From the NCBI GenBank assembly GCA_021802745.1, contig JAJZRK010000044.1:1-17622 (forward strand): a stretch of DNA of 17,622 nucleotides. Reading direction: 5' to 3'. This document shows positions 1 through 8,168 of this stretch, in pieces. Position numbers and translations under genes: made by a program. Source of the DNA: a bacterium. GTDB taxonomy: Bacteria; Gemmatimonadota; Gemmatimonadetes; Gemmatimonadales; Gemmatimonadaceae. Under the pieces are notes generated by a model that saw nothing but the letters and a program-made list of their open reading frames with translations, was not told where the DNA came from and ran no database searches. Every line of letters begins with the position of its first letter. The stretch's first letter is position 1.

Positions 1-1
1 G

Positions 2-1882
2 CGGGTGATGGAAGTGCTGACCCGCCGCAAGAAGAACAACCCCGTGCTGATCGGCGAGCCCGGTGTCGGCAAGACGGCCATTGTCGAGGGGCTCGCCCAG
101 TTGATTGCCAACGGCGAGTGCCCGGATTCGCTGCGCGAGCACCGCGTGCTGTCGCTGGACATGGCGGCGGTGATTGCCGGGACGAAGTACCGCGGCCAGT
201 TCGAGGAGCGGCTGAAGGCGGTGATGAACGAGATCGCGCTCAACAAGCAGGTGATCCTGTTCATTGACGAGCTGCACACCCTGGTCGGCGCCGGCGCCGC
301 GGAAGGGGCGATTGACGCCAGCAACATGCTGAAGCCCGCGCTCGCGCGCGGGGAGCTGCAGTGCGTGGGGGCCTCCACGCTCAACGAATACCGCAAGTAC
401 ATCGAGAAGGACGGGGCGCTGGAGCGCCGGTTCCAGACCGTGGTGGTCGAGCCGCCCTCGATTGACGAGACGGTGGAGATCCTCAAGGGGCTGCGGAAGC
501 GCTATGAGGATCACCATCGGGTGACGATTCCCGACGAGACGCTGTCCATCGCGGCGAAGCTGAGCGAGCGCTACATCACCGACCGCTTCCTCCCCGACAA
601 GGCGATTGACGTCATTGACGAGGCGGGGGCGCGGGCGCGGCTGGCGGCGCAGGTGCCGCCGCCGGAGGTGGCGGAACTGAAGGCGAAGCTGGAGGCCGTG
701 AACGCCGAGAAGGACGCGGCGGTGCGCGACCAGAACTTCGAGCGCGCGGCCGCGCTGCGCGACAGCGAGCGCGAGCTGCAGGGCGAGATCCGCACCCGGC
801 AGGAGGCGTGGGAGCAGCGCCGGCAGTCGTTCCGGCCGGTGCTGGGCGAGGAGGAGATCGCCTTCATCGTGAGCCGTTGGACGGGCATTCCGGTGACGCG
901 CCTGCAGGAAGCCGAGACGGCGCGCCTGTTGCGCATGGAGGAGGAGCTGCACGAGAGCGTGGTGGCGCAGGAGGACGCGATCAAGGCGATCGCCCGGTCC
1001 ATCCGCCGCAGCCGCGCCGGGCTCAAGGATCCCAAGCGCCCGATCGGGTCGTTCATCTTCTGCGGGCCGACAGGCGTGGGCAAGACGGAGCTGGCGCGCG
1101 CGCTGGCGAAGTTCCTGTTTGCCGACGTGTCGGCGCTGATTCGCGTGGACATGTCGGAGTACATGGAGAAGTTCTCGGTCTCGCGGCTGATCGGCGCGCC
1201 GCCGGGCTACGTGGGGTACGAGGACTCCGGCGCGCTGACGAAGGCCGTGCGGCGGAAGCCGTACAGCGTGGTGCTGCTCGACGAGATCGAGAAGGCGCAC
1301 CCCGACGTGTTCAACATCCTGCTGCAGGTCCTCGACGAGGGGCACCTGACCGACAACTACGGCCGCGTCATTGATTTCAAGAACACGGTCGTGATCATGA
1401 CGTCGAACGTGGGCGCGAAGGACATCACCAAGAGCCGGACGGTCGGCTTCGGCGCGGGCGAGGGGGGCACCGAGGCCCGGTTCGAGAAGATGGCGGAGAA
1501 GGTGCGCGAGGAACTGCAGAACACGTTCAATCCCGAGTTCCTGAACCGCCTCGACGACACGATCGTCTTCCACCCGCTGCAGCGTGCGCACATTGCGCAG
1601 ATCGTGGGCATCCTGCTGCGCGACGTGCAGACGCGCCTGTCGGAGGAGGAGCTGGTGATGCGGCTCTCGGATGCCGCGCTCGACTTCCTGGTCAAGCACG
1701 GCTACGACGAGGCATACGGGGCGCGGCCGCTGAAGCGGGCCATCCAGCGCTACATCGAGGACCCGCTGTCGGAAAAGATCCTGCTGGCCGAGTTCTCGCG
1801 CGGGGACGAGATCGAGGTGGACGTGTCGGCCGACGGGACTCGGCTGGATTTCCGGGTTCCGGCCAGCACCCCCAAGGCATAG
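2..1882 (+). CDS. clpC: ClpC-type AAA+ unfoldase, 3' part (start lies upstream of the window)
   Basis: This is a Clp/Hsp100 ATPase that unfolds substrates, normally for the ClpP protease. The reading frame is open from base 2, and the first residues ([18 protein letters not shown]) match the interior of the family just before the first Walker A, so the N-terminal repeat domain is missing off the left edge. Walker A of the first ATPase domain (GEPGVGKT) is at 53-76 and Walker B (VILFIDELH) near 250-276. The middle domain is short, with a UVR-like stretch ([11 protein letters not shown]) near 737-769, which is ClpC-like rather than the long ClpB coiled coil. The second Walker A (GPTGVGKT) is at 1064-1087 and its Walker B ([11 protein letters not shown]) follows. 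A VGF tripeptide at 1442-1450 matches the ClpP-binding loop position of ClpC. ClpB is the alternative but fits less well. No clpP is visible. Confidence 0.93.
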   Translation, partial: RVMEVLTRRKKNNPVLIGEPGVGKTAIVEGLAQLIANGECPDSLREHRVLSLDMAAVIAGTKYRGQFEERLKAVMNEIALNKQVILFIDELHTLVGAGAAEGAIDASNMLKPALARGELQCVGASTLNEYRKYIEKDGALERRFQTVVVEPPSIDETVEILKGLRKRYEDHHRVTIPDETLSIAAKLSERYITDRFLPDKAIDVIDEAGARARLAAQVPPPEVAELKAKLEAVNAEKDAAVRDQNFERAAALRDSERELQGEIRTRQEAWEQRRQSFRPVLGEEEIAFIVSRWTGIPVTRLQEAETARLLRMEEELHESVVAQEDAIKAIARSIRRSRAGLKDPKRPIGSFIFCGPTGVGKTELARALAKFLFADVSALIRVDMSEYMEKFSVSRLIGAPPGYVGYEDSGALTKAVRRKPYSVVLLDEIEKAHPDVFNILLQVLDEGHLTDNYGRVIDFKNTVVIMTSNVGAKDITKSRTVGFGAGEGGTEARFEKMAEKVREELQNTFNPEFLNRLDDTIVFHPLQRAHIAQIVGILLRDVQTRLSEEELVMRLSDAALDFLVKHGYDEAYGARPLKRAIQRYIEDPLSEKILLAEFSRGDEIEVDVSADGTRLDFRVPASTPKA

Positions 1883-1897
1883 GACGGAACCCCACGG

Positions 1898-1931
1898 GGC
1901 CGGGCGGGTTGCAACTGCAATCCACCCGGCC
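1898..1931 (+). terminator. Strong hairpin after clpC, terminator-like but without a clean U tract
   Basis: The arms 1898-1913 and 1916-1931 pair over 16 positions, with one mismatch (1905/1924) and one G-U pair (1908/1921). In practice the loop is AACT, closed by C1912-G1917. It starts 16 nt after the clpC stop. The following bases (TTATGTATATTT) are T-rich for this genome but are not a run of T. It most likely ends or attenuates clpC transcription. It also overlaps the probable -35 region of bamA. Confidence 0.5.
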
Positions 1932-1944
1932 GCTTATGTATATT
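1915..1944 (+). promoter_or_regulatory. Candidate promoter of the bamA-lpx operon
   Basis: A -35-like CTGCAA (1915-1920) is followed, after 18 bp, by a -10-like TATATT (1939-1944). An overlapping alternative -10 is TATGTA (1935-1940). This is the most AT-rich patch in the first half of the window. Transcription would start near 1950-1953, directly before ATG 1954, which would make bamA leaderless or nearly so. The -35 element lies inside the hairpin at 1898-1931. This rests on pattern matching to a sigma-70 consensus only. Confidence 0.33.
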
Positions 1945-1953
1945 TCCCTGCTT

Positions 1954-4383
1954 ATGCTTCGACCGATGTTTACCGCCCTGGCGCTGGGGGTCCTGGCGGG
2001 CCCCGTTGCGCTGGCTGCCCAGCAACCCGATGACGCCCGGTGCCAGACACCGGACACGATTGCCGTCCTCGGCAACAAGCGTGTCCCGGCGTCCACCATC
2101 CTCTCGGACGCGGGGCTCAAGGCCAAGACCGCGCTGAACTATCCGTCGCTCCAACGGGCGATTCGCGGTGTCTTCGAGAGCGGGCAGTTTGACGACGTGC
2201 AGCTGTCGTGCACGCTCTCGCCCGATGGCCAGCGGGCCACGCTCAACATCAAGGTGACGGAGCGTCCGGTGCTGTCGGACGTGGACGTCACCGGGCCCGA
2301 AGTGGTCTCGCTGCGCACCGTGCGCGACAAGGTGGACCTGCTCATCGGACGCCCGGTGGATCCGGCGCAGGTGGCGCTGTCCGTCACGCGCATTGACTCG
2401 GTGTACCAGGCGAACGGCTTCTACCTCGCGCAGATCAAGCCCGAGACGACCGTGGTGGGCGACCGGATCAAGCTGCTGTTCCGGGTGGACGAGGGGCGCC
2501 GGCTGGCGATTTCCGGCGTCAACGTGCTCGGGAACTCGCTGGTGTCGTCGAAGTCGGTCGTGAAGGCGATGAAGACGCGCCCGGAGGGTTTCCCGTGGTG
2601 GCGGAAGGGCGCCTTCGACGAGGACAAGTATGCGGGCGACCTCGGCGAGCGCATCCCGACGCTGTTCGCGAAGCAGGGCTTCGTGGATTTCCAGTTTCTC
2701 AAGGACACGCTGCTGATTGACCGGGCCCTCGGCAAGGGACTGATCGAGCTCACGGTCAATGAGGGGCGCCGCTACACCGTCGGGTCGTTCGCCGTGGACG
2801 GGAACAAGCACTTCTCCACCGAGGACATCCAGCGCGCCTATCCGTTCACGACGACCGCGGCGTCATTGCCGCAGCGGGTCGTGGCGCTGGCGCGCCGCAA
2901 GAAGGCCGCCTCGAACCTGTTCGACCGGACGCAGTGGGATGACGCCACGCAGAAGGTGCGGACGATGTACTCGAACGACGGCTACATCTACGCGCAGGTG
3001 CGCCCCGTGGCGGAGCCGGCCCCGATGGGCGCCGATTCCGTGCCGCGCGTGAATCTCCGGTGGGAAGTCACCGAGGGGCAGCCGGCGATCATCAATCGCG
3101 TGGACATCCTCGGCAACGACTACACGAACGAGTCGTGCATTCGCGAGCAGCTGTTCGTGATTCCGGGCGACGTGTTCAACCAGGACCGCCTGATCCGGTC
3201 GTACCAGAGCCTCGGCAACATGGGCTTCTTCGAGACGCCCATCCCGCCGCCCGACACGAAGCAGGCGAACGACGCCGGCGACGTGGACGTGATCTTCCGC
3301 GTGAAGGAGAAGCGCACCGGCAACATCAACTTCGGCGCGTCCATGGGGCAGGGGACGGGCATCGGCGGCTTCATCGGCCTCGAGCAGCCCAACCTGTGGG
3401 GCAACTGCAAGCGCGGCTCCGTGCAGTGGCAGTACGGCCGCTACATCAACGACTTCAGCCTGAGCTATACCGACCCGGCGATTCGCAAGAGCCGCATTTC
3501 GGGCACGGTGACGGCGTACAACTCGCAGGCGCGCTACCAGATTGCCGATCTCGGGCGTTCGATCCGGACCGGCGCGAGCGTGCAGGTGGGCTTCCCGCTG
3601 CCGAACTCGCGCTTCACCCGCCTCTTCCTGACGTACGGCGCGGAGGGCGTGAAGTTCGGGAGCGACGGCCTGCTGGGGACAGTGGCCAACACCACCTCGT
3701 GCACGCGCTGCTTCCGCTCGAACCTGGGGCTGACGCTGCAGCGTGATACCCGGGTGGACCTGCCGTTCGCGACGCAGGGGAGCATGCAGAGCATCAAGGC
3801 CGACTTCAATGGCGGCATCCTCGGCGGCACCTCCAGCTTCCAGCGGTACTACACCGAGATGCGCGCCCACGCGCTGCTCGCCGAGATCGGCGGCAAGAAG
3901 ATGGGGGCCAACCCCCTGAAGGTGACGGTCGGCCTGACGACAAAGACGGGCGCCGTGTTTGGCGACCCGGGGGCGTTCTTCTATTCGCAGTCCTTCTCGC
4001 TGGGCGGCGTGCAGTTCGGCGAGATGCTGCGCGGCTACCCGGAATTCTCGGTGACCCCGCAGGGATTCTCGGGCTCCACGGGCACGTACAACGCGCAGCG
4101 CAGTTCGTTCGGCAACGCCTTCTTCACGACGACGGCCGAGATTGGCCTGCGCGTGAGCCAGCAGCTCTACCTCAACCTGTTCTACGACGCGGGGAACATC
4201 TGGGCCCACCCCCGCGAGATTGACCCGTCGCGCCTGTATCGTGGCGCGGGTATCGGCGCCTCGGTCGTGACGCCGCTCGGGCCTCTCGGCCTGGATTGGG
4301 CCTACGGCTTCGACCGCACCAACATCTTTGGCCGGCCGGACCCGAAGTTCCAGCTGCACTTCCGCCTCGGCCAGTTCTTCTAA
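1954..4383 (+). CDS. bamA: Outer membrane protein assembly factor BamA
   Basis: BamA is the Omp85-family core of the machinery that folds beta-barrel proteins into the outer membrane. From ATG 1954 it is 809 aa, close to the usual 800 or so. A signal peptide (MLRPMFTALALGVLAGPVALA) precedes about five POTRA domains (roughly 30-95, 98-180, 181-275, 276-385, 386-455) and a C-terminal beta-barrel ending in phenylalanine (GQFF). The conserved barrel motif appears as LRGY at 692-695. In-frame ATGs also exist at 1936 and 1966; 1954 gives the best signal peptide, with Arg3 before the hydrophobic core. No Shine-Dalgarno site precedes any of them. It leads the lipid A operon, 15 nt before ompH. Six cysteines (30, 86, 395, 485, 583, 586) lie in the exported part, which is unusual for this family. 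Confidence 0.96.
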   Translation: MLRPMFTALALGVLAGPVALAAQQPDDARCQTPDTIAVLGNKRVPASTILSDAGLKAKTALNYPSLQRAIRGVFESGQFDDVQLSCTLSPDGQRATLNIKVTERPVLSDVDVTGPEVVSLRTVRDKVDLLIGRPVDPAQVALSVTRIDSVYQANGFYLAQIKPETTVVGDRIKLLFRVDEGRRLAISGVNVLGNSLVSSKSVVKAMKTRPEGFPWWRKGAFDEDKYAGDLGERIPTLFAKQGFVDFQFLKDTLLIDRALGKGLIELTVNEGRRYTVGSFAVDGNKHFSTEDIQRAYPFTTTAASLPQRVVALARRKKAASNLFDRTQWDDATQKVRTMYSNDGYIYAQVRPVAEPAPMGADSVPRVNLRWEVTEGQPAIINRVDILGNDYTNESCIREQLFVIPGDVFNQDRLIRSYQSLGNMGFFETPIPPPDTKQANDAGDVDVIFRVKEKRTGNINFGASMGQGTGIGGFIGLEQPNLWGNCKRGSVQWQYGRYINDFSLSYTDPAIRKSRISGTVTAYNSQARYQIADLGRSIRTGASVQVGFPLPNSRFTRLFLTYGAEGVKFGSDGLLGTVANTTSCTRCFRSNLGLTLQRDTRVDLPFATQGSMQSIKADFNGGILGGTSSFQRYYTEMRAHALLAEIGGKKMGANPLKVTVGLTTKTGAVFGDPGAFFYSQSFSLGGVQFGEMLRGYPEFSVTPQGFSGSTGTYNAQRSSFGNAFFTTTAEIGLRVSQQLYLNLFYDAGNIWAHPREIDPSRLYRGAGIGASVVTPLGPLGLDWAYGFDRTNIFGRPDPKFQLHFRLGQFF

Positions 4384-4398
4384 CACCTGGAGTTCGCA

Positions 4399-5046
4399 AT
4401 GCCCGTCCGTGTTCGCGCGCTGCTCTGCGCTCTCGTTCCCCTCCTGCTTCTCCCGGCGGCCGCGGTCGCGCAGGGAACCACCGTGAAGGTGGCCTACGTT
4501 GACACCCGCGAGCTGCTCGACAAGGCGCCCGGCCGCACCGACGCCGACGCGCAGTGGAAGAAGGAGGCGCAGGCCATGCAGGAGCAGGTCACGCGCATGC
4601 AGGATTCGCTGCAGGCGATGATCACGGCGTACCAGAAGGCCGAGGCGGGGCTCAGCCCGACGGCGCGCGATGCGCGCCAGAAGACCATCAGTGACAAGGA
4701 GCAGGAGTATCAGACGCGCACGCAGGCGCTCGACCTGCAGGCGCAGCAGCGCCAGGCGCAGCTCCTGCAGCCGATCATTGACCAGATCAAGGTCGCGCTC
4801 GAGGACATCCGCAAGGATGAGGGGCTGACGATGATCCTCGATGTGGGGAGCCAGGCCAACCCGATCGTGGCGATTGACAAGAACCTCAACATCACCGACA
4901 AGGTGCTGGTGAAGCTGCGCTCGATGCCGGTGCCGCACGTGAACGCGCCGGCCGCGCCAGCGGCGAAGCCGCCCACGGCGCCGCCGGCCGGGCCGGTCTC
5001 GGCACCAGCCGGCGCCGCCAAGCCAAAGGTTCCGCCGGTCAACTGA
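4399..5046 (+). CDS. ompH: OmpH/Skp-family periplasmic chaperone
   Basis: Skp/OmpH proteins are periplasmic trimers that hold unfolded outer-membrane proteins for delivery to the Bam complex. The 215 aa product starts with a clear signal peptide (MPVRVRALLCALVPLLLL..AVA, cleavage probably after residue 24). A beta segment follows (VKVAYVDTRELL), then a long Gln/Glu/Lys-rich coiled-coil hairpin (about 45-140), and then the returning beta segment (GLTMILDVGSQANPIVAID). A Shine-Dalgarno site GGAG at 4389-4392 is 6 nt before the ATG. Residues 179-215 form a Pro/Ala-rich tail absent from the 161 aa E. coli protein. The position between bamA and lpxD is the classic one for this gene. Confidence 0.93.
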   Translation: MPVRVRALLCALVPLLLLPAAAVAQGTTVKVAYVDTRELLDKAPGRTDADAQWKKEAQAMQEQVTRMQDSLQAMITAYQKAEAGLSPTARDARQKTISDKEQEYQTRTQALDLQAQQRQAQLLQPIIDQIKVALEDIRKDEGLTMILDVGSQANPIVAIDKNLNITDKVLVKLRSMPVPHVNAPAAPAAKPPTAPPAGPVSAPAGAAKPKVPPVN

Positions 5047-5077
5047 CGTCTCCGGCATCCCCACCCCCGAAGGCCGC

Positions 5078-6130
5078 ATGACGCAGGATCAGACGCCGAA
5101 GTCGCTCACCGCCGCCCAGCTCGCCGAGGCGACGGGCGGGCGGCTTGTGGGCGATGCGTCGGTGCGGGTCCAGGCGATCGCCTCGCTCGATCGGGCGGGG
5201 CCGGGGGACGTGAGCTTCCTCGCGTCGGCCAAGTACGCGTCGCTGCTGGCGTCCACGGCGGCGGGGGTGGTGCTCATTGCGCCGGAGCTGGAGGGGACGC
5301 CGGGCTCGCCGCGCGCGCTGGTGGTCGTCGCCAAGCCGCATGAGGCGATGCTCGCGCTCATCCCGCACTTTCACCGCCCGGTGGTGCGAACCCCGGGCGT
5401 GCATGCGTCCGCGCACGTCGCCCCCGGGGCCGTGCTGGGGCGCGACGTGTGCATTGACGCGGGCGCCGTGATCGAAGACGGCGCGCGGATCGGCGACCGC
5501 ACGTGGATCGGCGCACACTCCGTCGTCGGCGCGGGCGCGACGCTCGGTGACGATTGCCAGCTGCATCCCCAGGTCACCGTCTATCCAAGCAGCGAACTCG
5601 GCGCCCGCGTCATCCTGCACTCCGGGGCGCGCGTCGGCAGCGACGGGTTCGGCTACGTGTCGCACGTGGTCGCGGGGCAGTTCGTGCACGAAAAGATCCC
5701 GCACGTGGGCCGCGCCATCATTGGCGACGACGTGGAGATCGGCGCGAATTCCACCATTGACCGCGGCAGCGTGGATGACACCGTGATCGGCGCGGGGACG
5801 AAGATTGACAACCTCGTGCACGTGGGGCACAACGCGCGCGTGGGGCGGCTCTGCCTGCTCGTCGCGCAGTGCGGCGTCGGCGGAAGCTCGCGCATCGAGG
5901 ACGGCGTGGTGCTCGGCGGACAGGTGGGGCTGAGCGGGCACCTGACGGTTGGCGCCGGGGCGAAGATCGGCGCGCAAGGCGGCGTGATCAGCGACGTGCC
6001 GGCGGGCGAGGTCTGGTCGGGCTATCCGGCGCGCCCGCACCGGGAGTCGCTGCGGGCGAGCGCCGCGCTGTTCAAGCTGGTGGGCATGATGAAGCGCCTG
6101 GAGCGGCTGATCGAGAAGGACGACGCATGA
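5078..6130 (+). CDS. lpxD: UDP-3-O-(3-hydroxyacyl)glucosamine N-acyltransferase LpxD
   Basis: LpxD adds the second 3-hydroxyacyl chain, from acyl-ACP to the 2-amino group of UDP-3-O-acylglucosamine (third step of lipid A synthesis, cytoplasm). The 350 aa product has the N-terminal uridine-binding domain (IASLDRAGPGDVSFLASAKY, about 34-53). A left-handed beta-helix of hexapeptide repeats follows (about 105-310), then a C-terminal helix. The catalytic histidine matches H251 in DNLVHVGHN, corresponding to His239 in E. coli. GAAGG at 5069-5073 is a usable ribosome site before ATG 5078. The gap from ompH is 31 nt. The stop overlaps the next start in an ATGA (6127-6130), so lpxC translation is probably coupled to it. 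Confidence 0.97.
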   Translation: MTQDQTPKSLTAAQLAEATGGRLVGDASVRVQAIASLDRAGPGDVSFLASAKYASLLASTAAGVVLIAPELEGTPGSPRALVVVAKPHEAMLALIPHFHRPVVRTPGVHASAHVAPGAVLGRDVCIDAGAVIEDGARIGDRTWIGAHSVVGAGATLGDDCQLHPQVTVYPSSELGARVILHSGARVGSDGFGYVSHVVAGQFVHEKIPHVGRAIIGDDVEIGANSTIDRGSVDDTVIGAGTKIDNLVHVGHNARVGRLCLLVAQCGVGGSSRIEDGVVLGGQVGLSGHLTVGAGAKIGAQGGVISDVPAGEVWSGYPARPHRESLRASAALFKLVGMMKRLERLIEKDDA

Positions 6131-7395
6131 GCGCGCGCCGGACGATCGCGCGCGCCGTGGTGGTGTCCGGCGTTGGACTGCATCTCGGACAGCAATGCCG
6201 GCTCTCGTTCGAGCCGGCCAAGCCGGGGGACGGGATCCGGTTTCGTCGCGTGGACCTCGCGGGCGCGCCGGAGACGCGGGCGCACGCCGACGCGGCGGAG
6301 CCCGCCGAGCGCCGCACGCAGCTCGGCACCGGCGACGCGGCGCTGCACACGGTGGAGCACGTGCTGGCGGCCATTGCCGGCTGCGGGGTGGATGATGTGC
6401 TGATTGCGATGGACGGGCCGGAGCCCCCCATCCTGGATGGGAGTTCGCGGCCGTTCGTCGAGGCGCTGCACGAGGCGGGCGTGGTGGAGCACGGCGGCTC
6501 GGCGGAGTACCTTCGACTCACCCGGCCGGTGCGCATCGTGGACGGGGACTCGGTGTACGAGGCGCACCCGGCGGATGGACTCACGCTGGATGTGCAGATC
6601 GAGTTTCCGCATCCACTCGTCGGCTCGCAGCGGGGGACGTGGGTGGTGACGCCGGCGACGTTCGAGCACGAACTGGCGGGGGCGCGAACGTTTGGCTTCA
6701 TGCGCGAAGTGGAGGCGCTGCGGGCGAAAGGGCTGATTCAGGGAGCGACGACGGACAACGCCGTCGTGCTGGACGAGCAGGGCGTGGTGGGCAACACGCT
6801 GCGGTGGCCGGACGAGTTCGTCCGGCACAAGGCGATGGACTTCGTGGGCGACCTGGCCCTGGCCGGCAAGCGCGTGCAGGCGCGCATTTCGGCGACCAGG
6901 CCAAGCCATCGCGGAACAGTCTTGCTGGTGCGCGCGCTGCTCGCGCAGGCCACACGGGAGGCACAGGTGCTCGGAATTGAAGAGATCATGAAGGTGCTGC
7001 CGCACCGGTATCCCTTCCTGCTCGTGGACCGGGTCCTCGAGCTGGACGAGAAGCGCATCGTCGGCATCAAGAACGTCACCATCAACGAGCCGTTCTTCCA
7101 GGGACACTTTCCCGGCCACCCGATCATGCCCGGCGTGCTGATCGTCGAGGCGATGGCGCAAGTGGGCGGGATGCTCCTGATGGGCACGGTGGAGGATCCG
7201 GACAAGAAGGTCGTGTACTTCATGTCGCTCGACAACGTGAAATTCCGCAAGCCGGTGAAGCCCGGCGACCAGCTGCGCTTCGAACTGGAGATGAAGCAGG
7301 TGCGCGGAATGATCTGCCGCATGCAGGGCGTGGCAAAGGTCGACGGCGAGGTGGTTTGCGAGGCCGACATGGCCGCCATGGTGAGGGATAGATGA
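6127..7395 (+). CDS. lpxC/fabZ: Fused LpxC deacetylase / FabZ 3-hydroxyacyl-ACP dehydratase
   Basis: This 422 aa protein joins two enzymes. LpxC (about 5-275) is the zinc deacetylase that commits UDP-3-O-acyl-GlcNAc to lipid A. Zinc ligands match H78, H234 and D238, the general base E77 (HTVEH), and the active-site histidine H261 (SHRG). FabZ (about 283-422) dehydrates 3-hydroxyacyl-ACP in fatty acid synthesis. It has the [11 protein letters not shown] start, H327 in [11 protein letters not shown] and E341 in EAMAQ. Only about eight residues separate the domains. The start at 6127 is chosen because [19 protein letters not shown] is the true LpxC N-terminus and GAGAAGGA lies 6 nt upstream. The open frame further left is not LpxC-like. 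Such fusions are known in Bacteroidota and relatives. The stop overlaps lpxA by 4 nt. Confidence 0.97.
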   Translation: MSARRTIARAVVVSGVGLHLGQQCRLSFEPAKPGDGIRFRRVDLAGAPETRAHADAAEPAERRTQLGTGDAALHTVEHVLAAIAGCGVDDVLIAMDGPEPPILDGSSRPFVEALHEAGVVEHGGSAEYLRLTRPVRIVDGDSVYEAHPADGLTLDVQIEFPHPLVGSQRGTWVVTPATFEHELAGARTFGFMREVEALRAKGLIQGATTDNAVVLDEQGVVGNTLRWPDEFVRHKAMDFVGDLALAGKRVQARISATRPSHRGTVLLVRALLAQATREAQVLGIEEIMKVLPHRYPFLLVDRVLELDEKRIVGIKNVTINEPFFQGHFPGHPIMPGVLIVEAMAQVGGMLLMGTVEDPDKKVVYFMSLDNVKFRKPVKPGDQLRFELEMKQVRGMICRMQGVAKVDGEVVCEADMAAMVRDR

Positions 7396-8168
7396 GCAAC
7401 CGCATACATTCGTCCGCCGTCATTGACGCGGACGCGCAGATCGGCGACCACGTGACCATCGGCGCCGGTGTGATCATCGGCCCGCATTGCACGGTCGGCG
7501 ACGGCTGCGTGATTGGCACCCGCGCCATCCTCGAGGAGTACGTGAAGCTGGGCCGCGAGGTGAAGATCGGCGTCGGGACCGTCCTCGGCGGCCTGCCCCA
7601 GGACCTCAAGTTCAAGGGCGAGGAGACGTGGGTGGAGGTCGGGGACCGGACGACCATCCGCGAGTACTCGACCATCAACCGCGGCACGTCGCAGTCGTTC
7701 CGGACGACGGTCGGCAGCGACTGCTTCCTGATGACCTACGTGCACCTCGCGCACGACTGCCACATCGGCAACGGCGTGATCATCTCGAATGGGACGCAGC
7801 TCGCCGGGCACGTGACCGTCGAGGACAGGGCGATCCTCTCGGGGCTGATCGCCGTGCACCAGTTCGGCAAGATCGGCCGGTACTCGTTCATCGGCGGCAT
7901 GTCGCGCGTGAACAAGGACGTCCCGCCGTACGTCAAGGCGGTGGGGAACCCGATCAAGCTGTACGGCCTGAACAGCATTGGCCTGCAGCGCAACGGCTTC
8001 TCGCCCGAGATCATCTCCGAGCTGAAGAAGGCATACCGGCTCTTCTTCCGCAGCGAGCTCAACATTGCGCAGGCGCTGGACGAGGCGCGCAAGGAGCTCT
8101 CGATGAGTCCCGAGGTGAAGGCGTTCGTGGATTTCGTGGACGACAGCCAGCGCGGCATCGTCGTATGA
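7392..8168 (+). CDS. lpxA: Acyl-ACP:UDP-N-acetylglucosamine O-acyltransferase LpxA
   Basis: LpxA performs the first step of lipid A synthesis, moving a 3-hydroxyacyl chain from ACP to UDP-GlcNAc. The 258 aa length is typical (E. coli 262). Hexapeptide repeats ([16 protein letters not shown] and on) fill about 8-185 and a helical C-terminal domain follows. The catalytic base is H121 in VHLAHDC (E. coli His125). H118, H140 (LAGH) and H156 (AVHQF) are the other conserved histidines. G169 aligns with E. coli Gly173, the residue that allows a C14 chain; a bulky residue there favours C10. A GAGGG ribosome site at 7383-7387 is 4 nt before the ATG. The stop overlaps the next ATG (8165) by 4 nt. Confidence 0.98.
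   Translation: MSNRIHSSAVIDADAQIGDHVTIGAGVIIGPHCTVGDGCVIGTRAILEEYVKLGREVKIGVGTVLGGLPQDLKFKGEETWVEVGDRTTIREYSTINRGTSQSFRTTVGSDCFLMTYVHLAHDCHIGNGVIISNGTQLAGHVTVEDRAILSGLIAVHQFGKIGRYSFIGGMSRVNKDVPPYVKAVGNPIKLYGLNSIGLQRNGFSPEIISELKKAYRLFFRSELNIAQALDEARKELSMSPEVKAFVDFVDDSQRGIVV

Noticed and set aside
808..1374. 188-codon + strand frame inside clpC
   Set aside because: Out-of-frame shadow; the ClpC frame carries both Walker motifs through the same bases.
1909..1953. TTG start for bamA at 1909
   Set aside because: It lies inside the hairpin and upstream of the likely promoter, and would place a polar segment before the signal peptide.
2863..5079. Very long antisense open frame (738 codons) opposite bamA and ompH
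   Set aside because: It mirrors strongly supported genes, is Arg/His/Leu/Val-rich without family motifs, and is typical of stop-poor antisense frames in GC-rich DNA.
5869..6126. Upstream extension of the lpxC-fabZ frame into lpxD
   Set aside because: The extension is Arg/Gly-rich with no LpxC similarity; the family N-terminus begins at ATG 6127 with a ribosome site.
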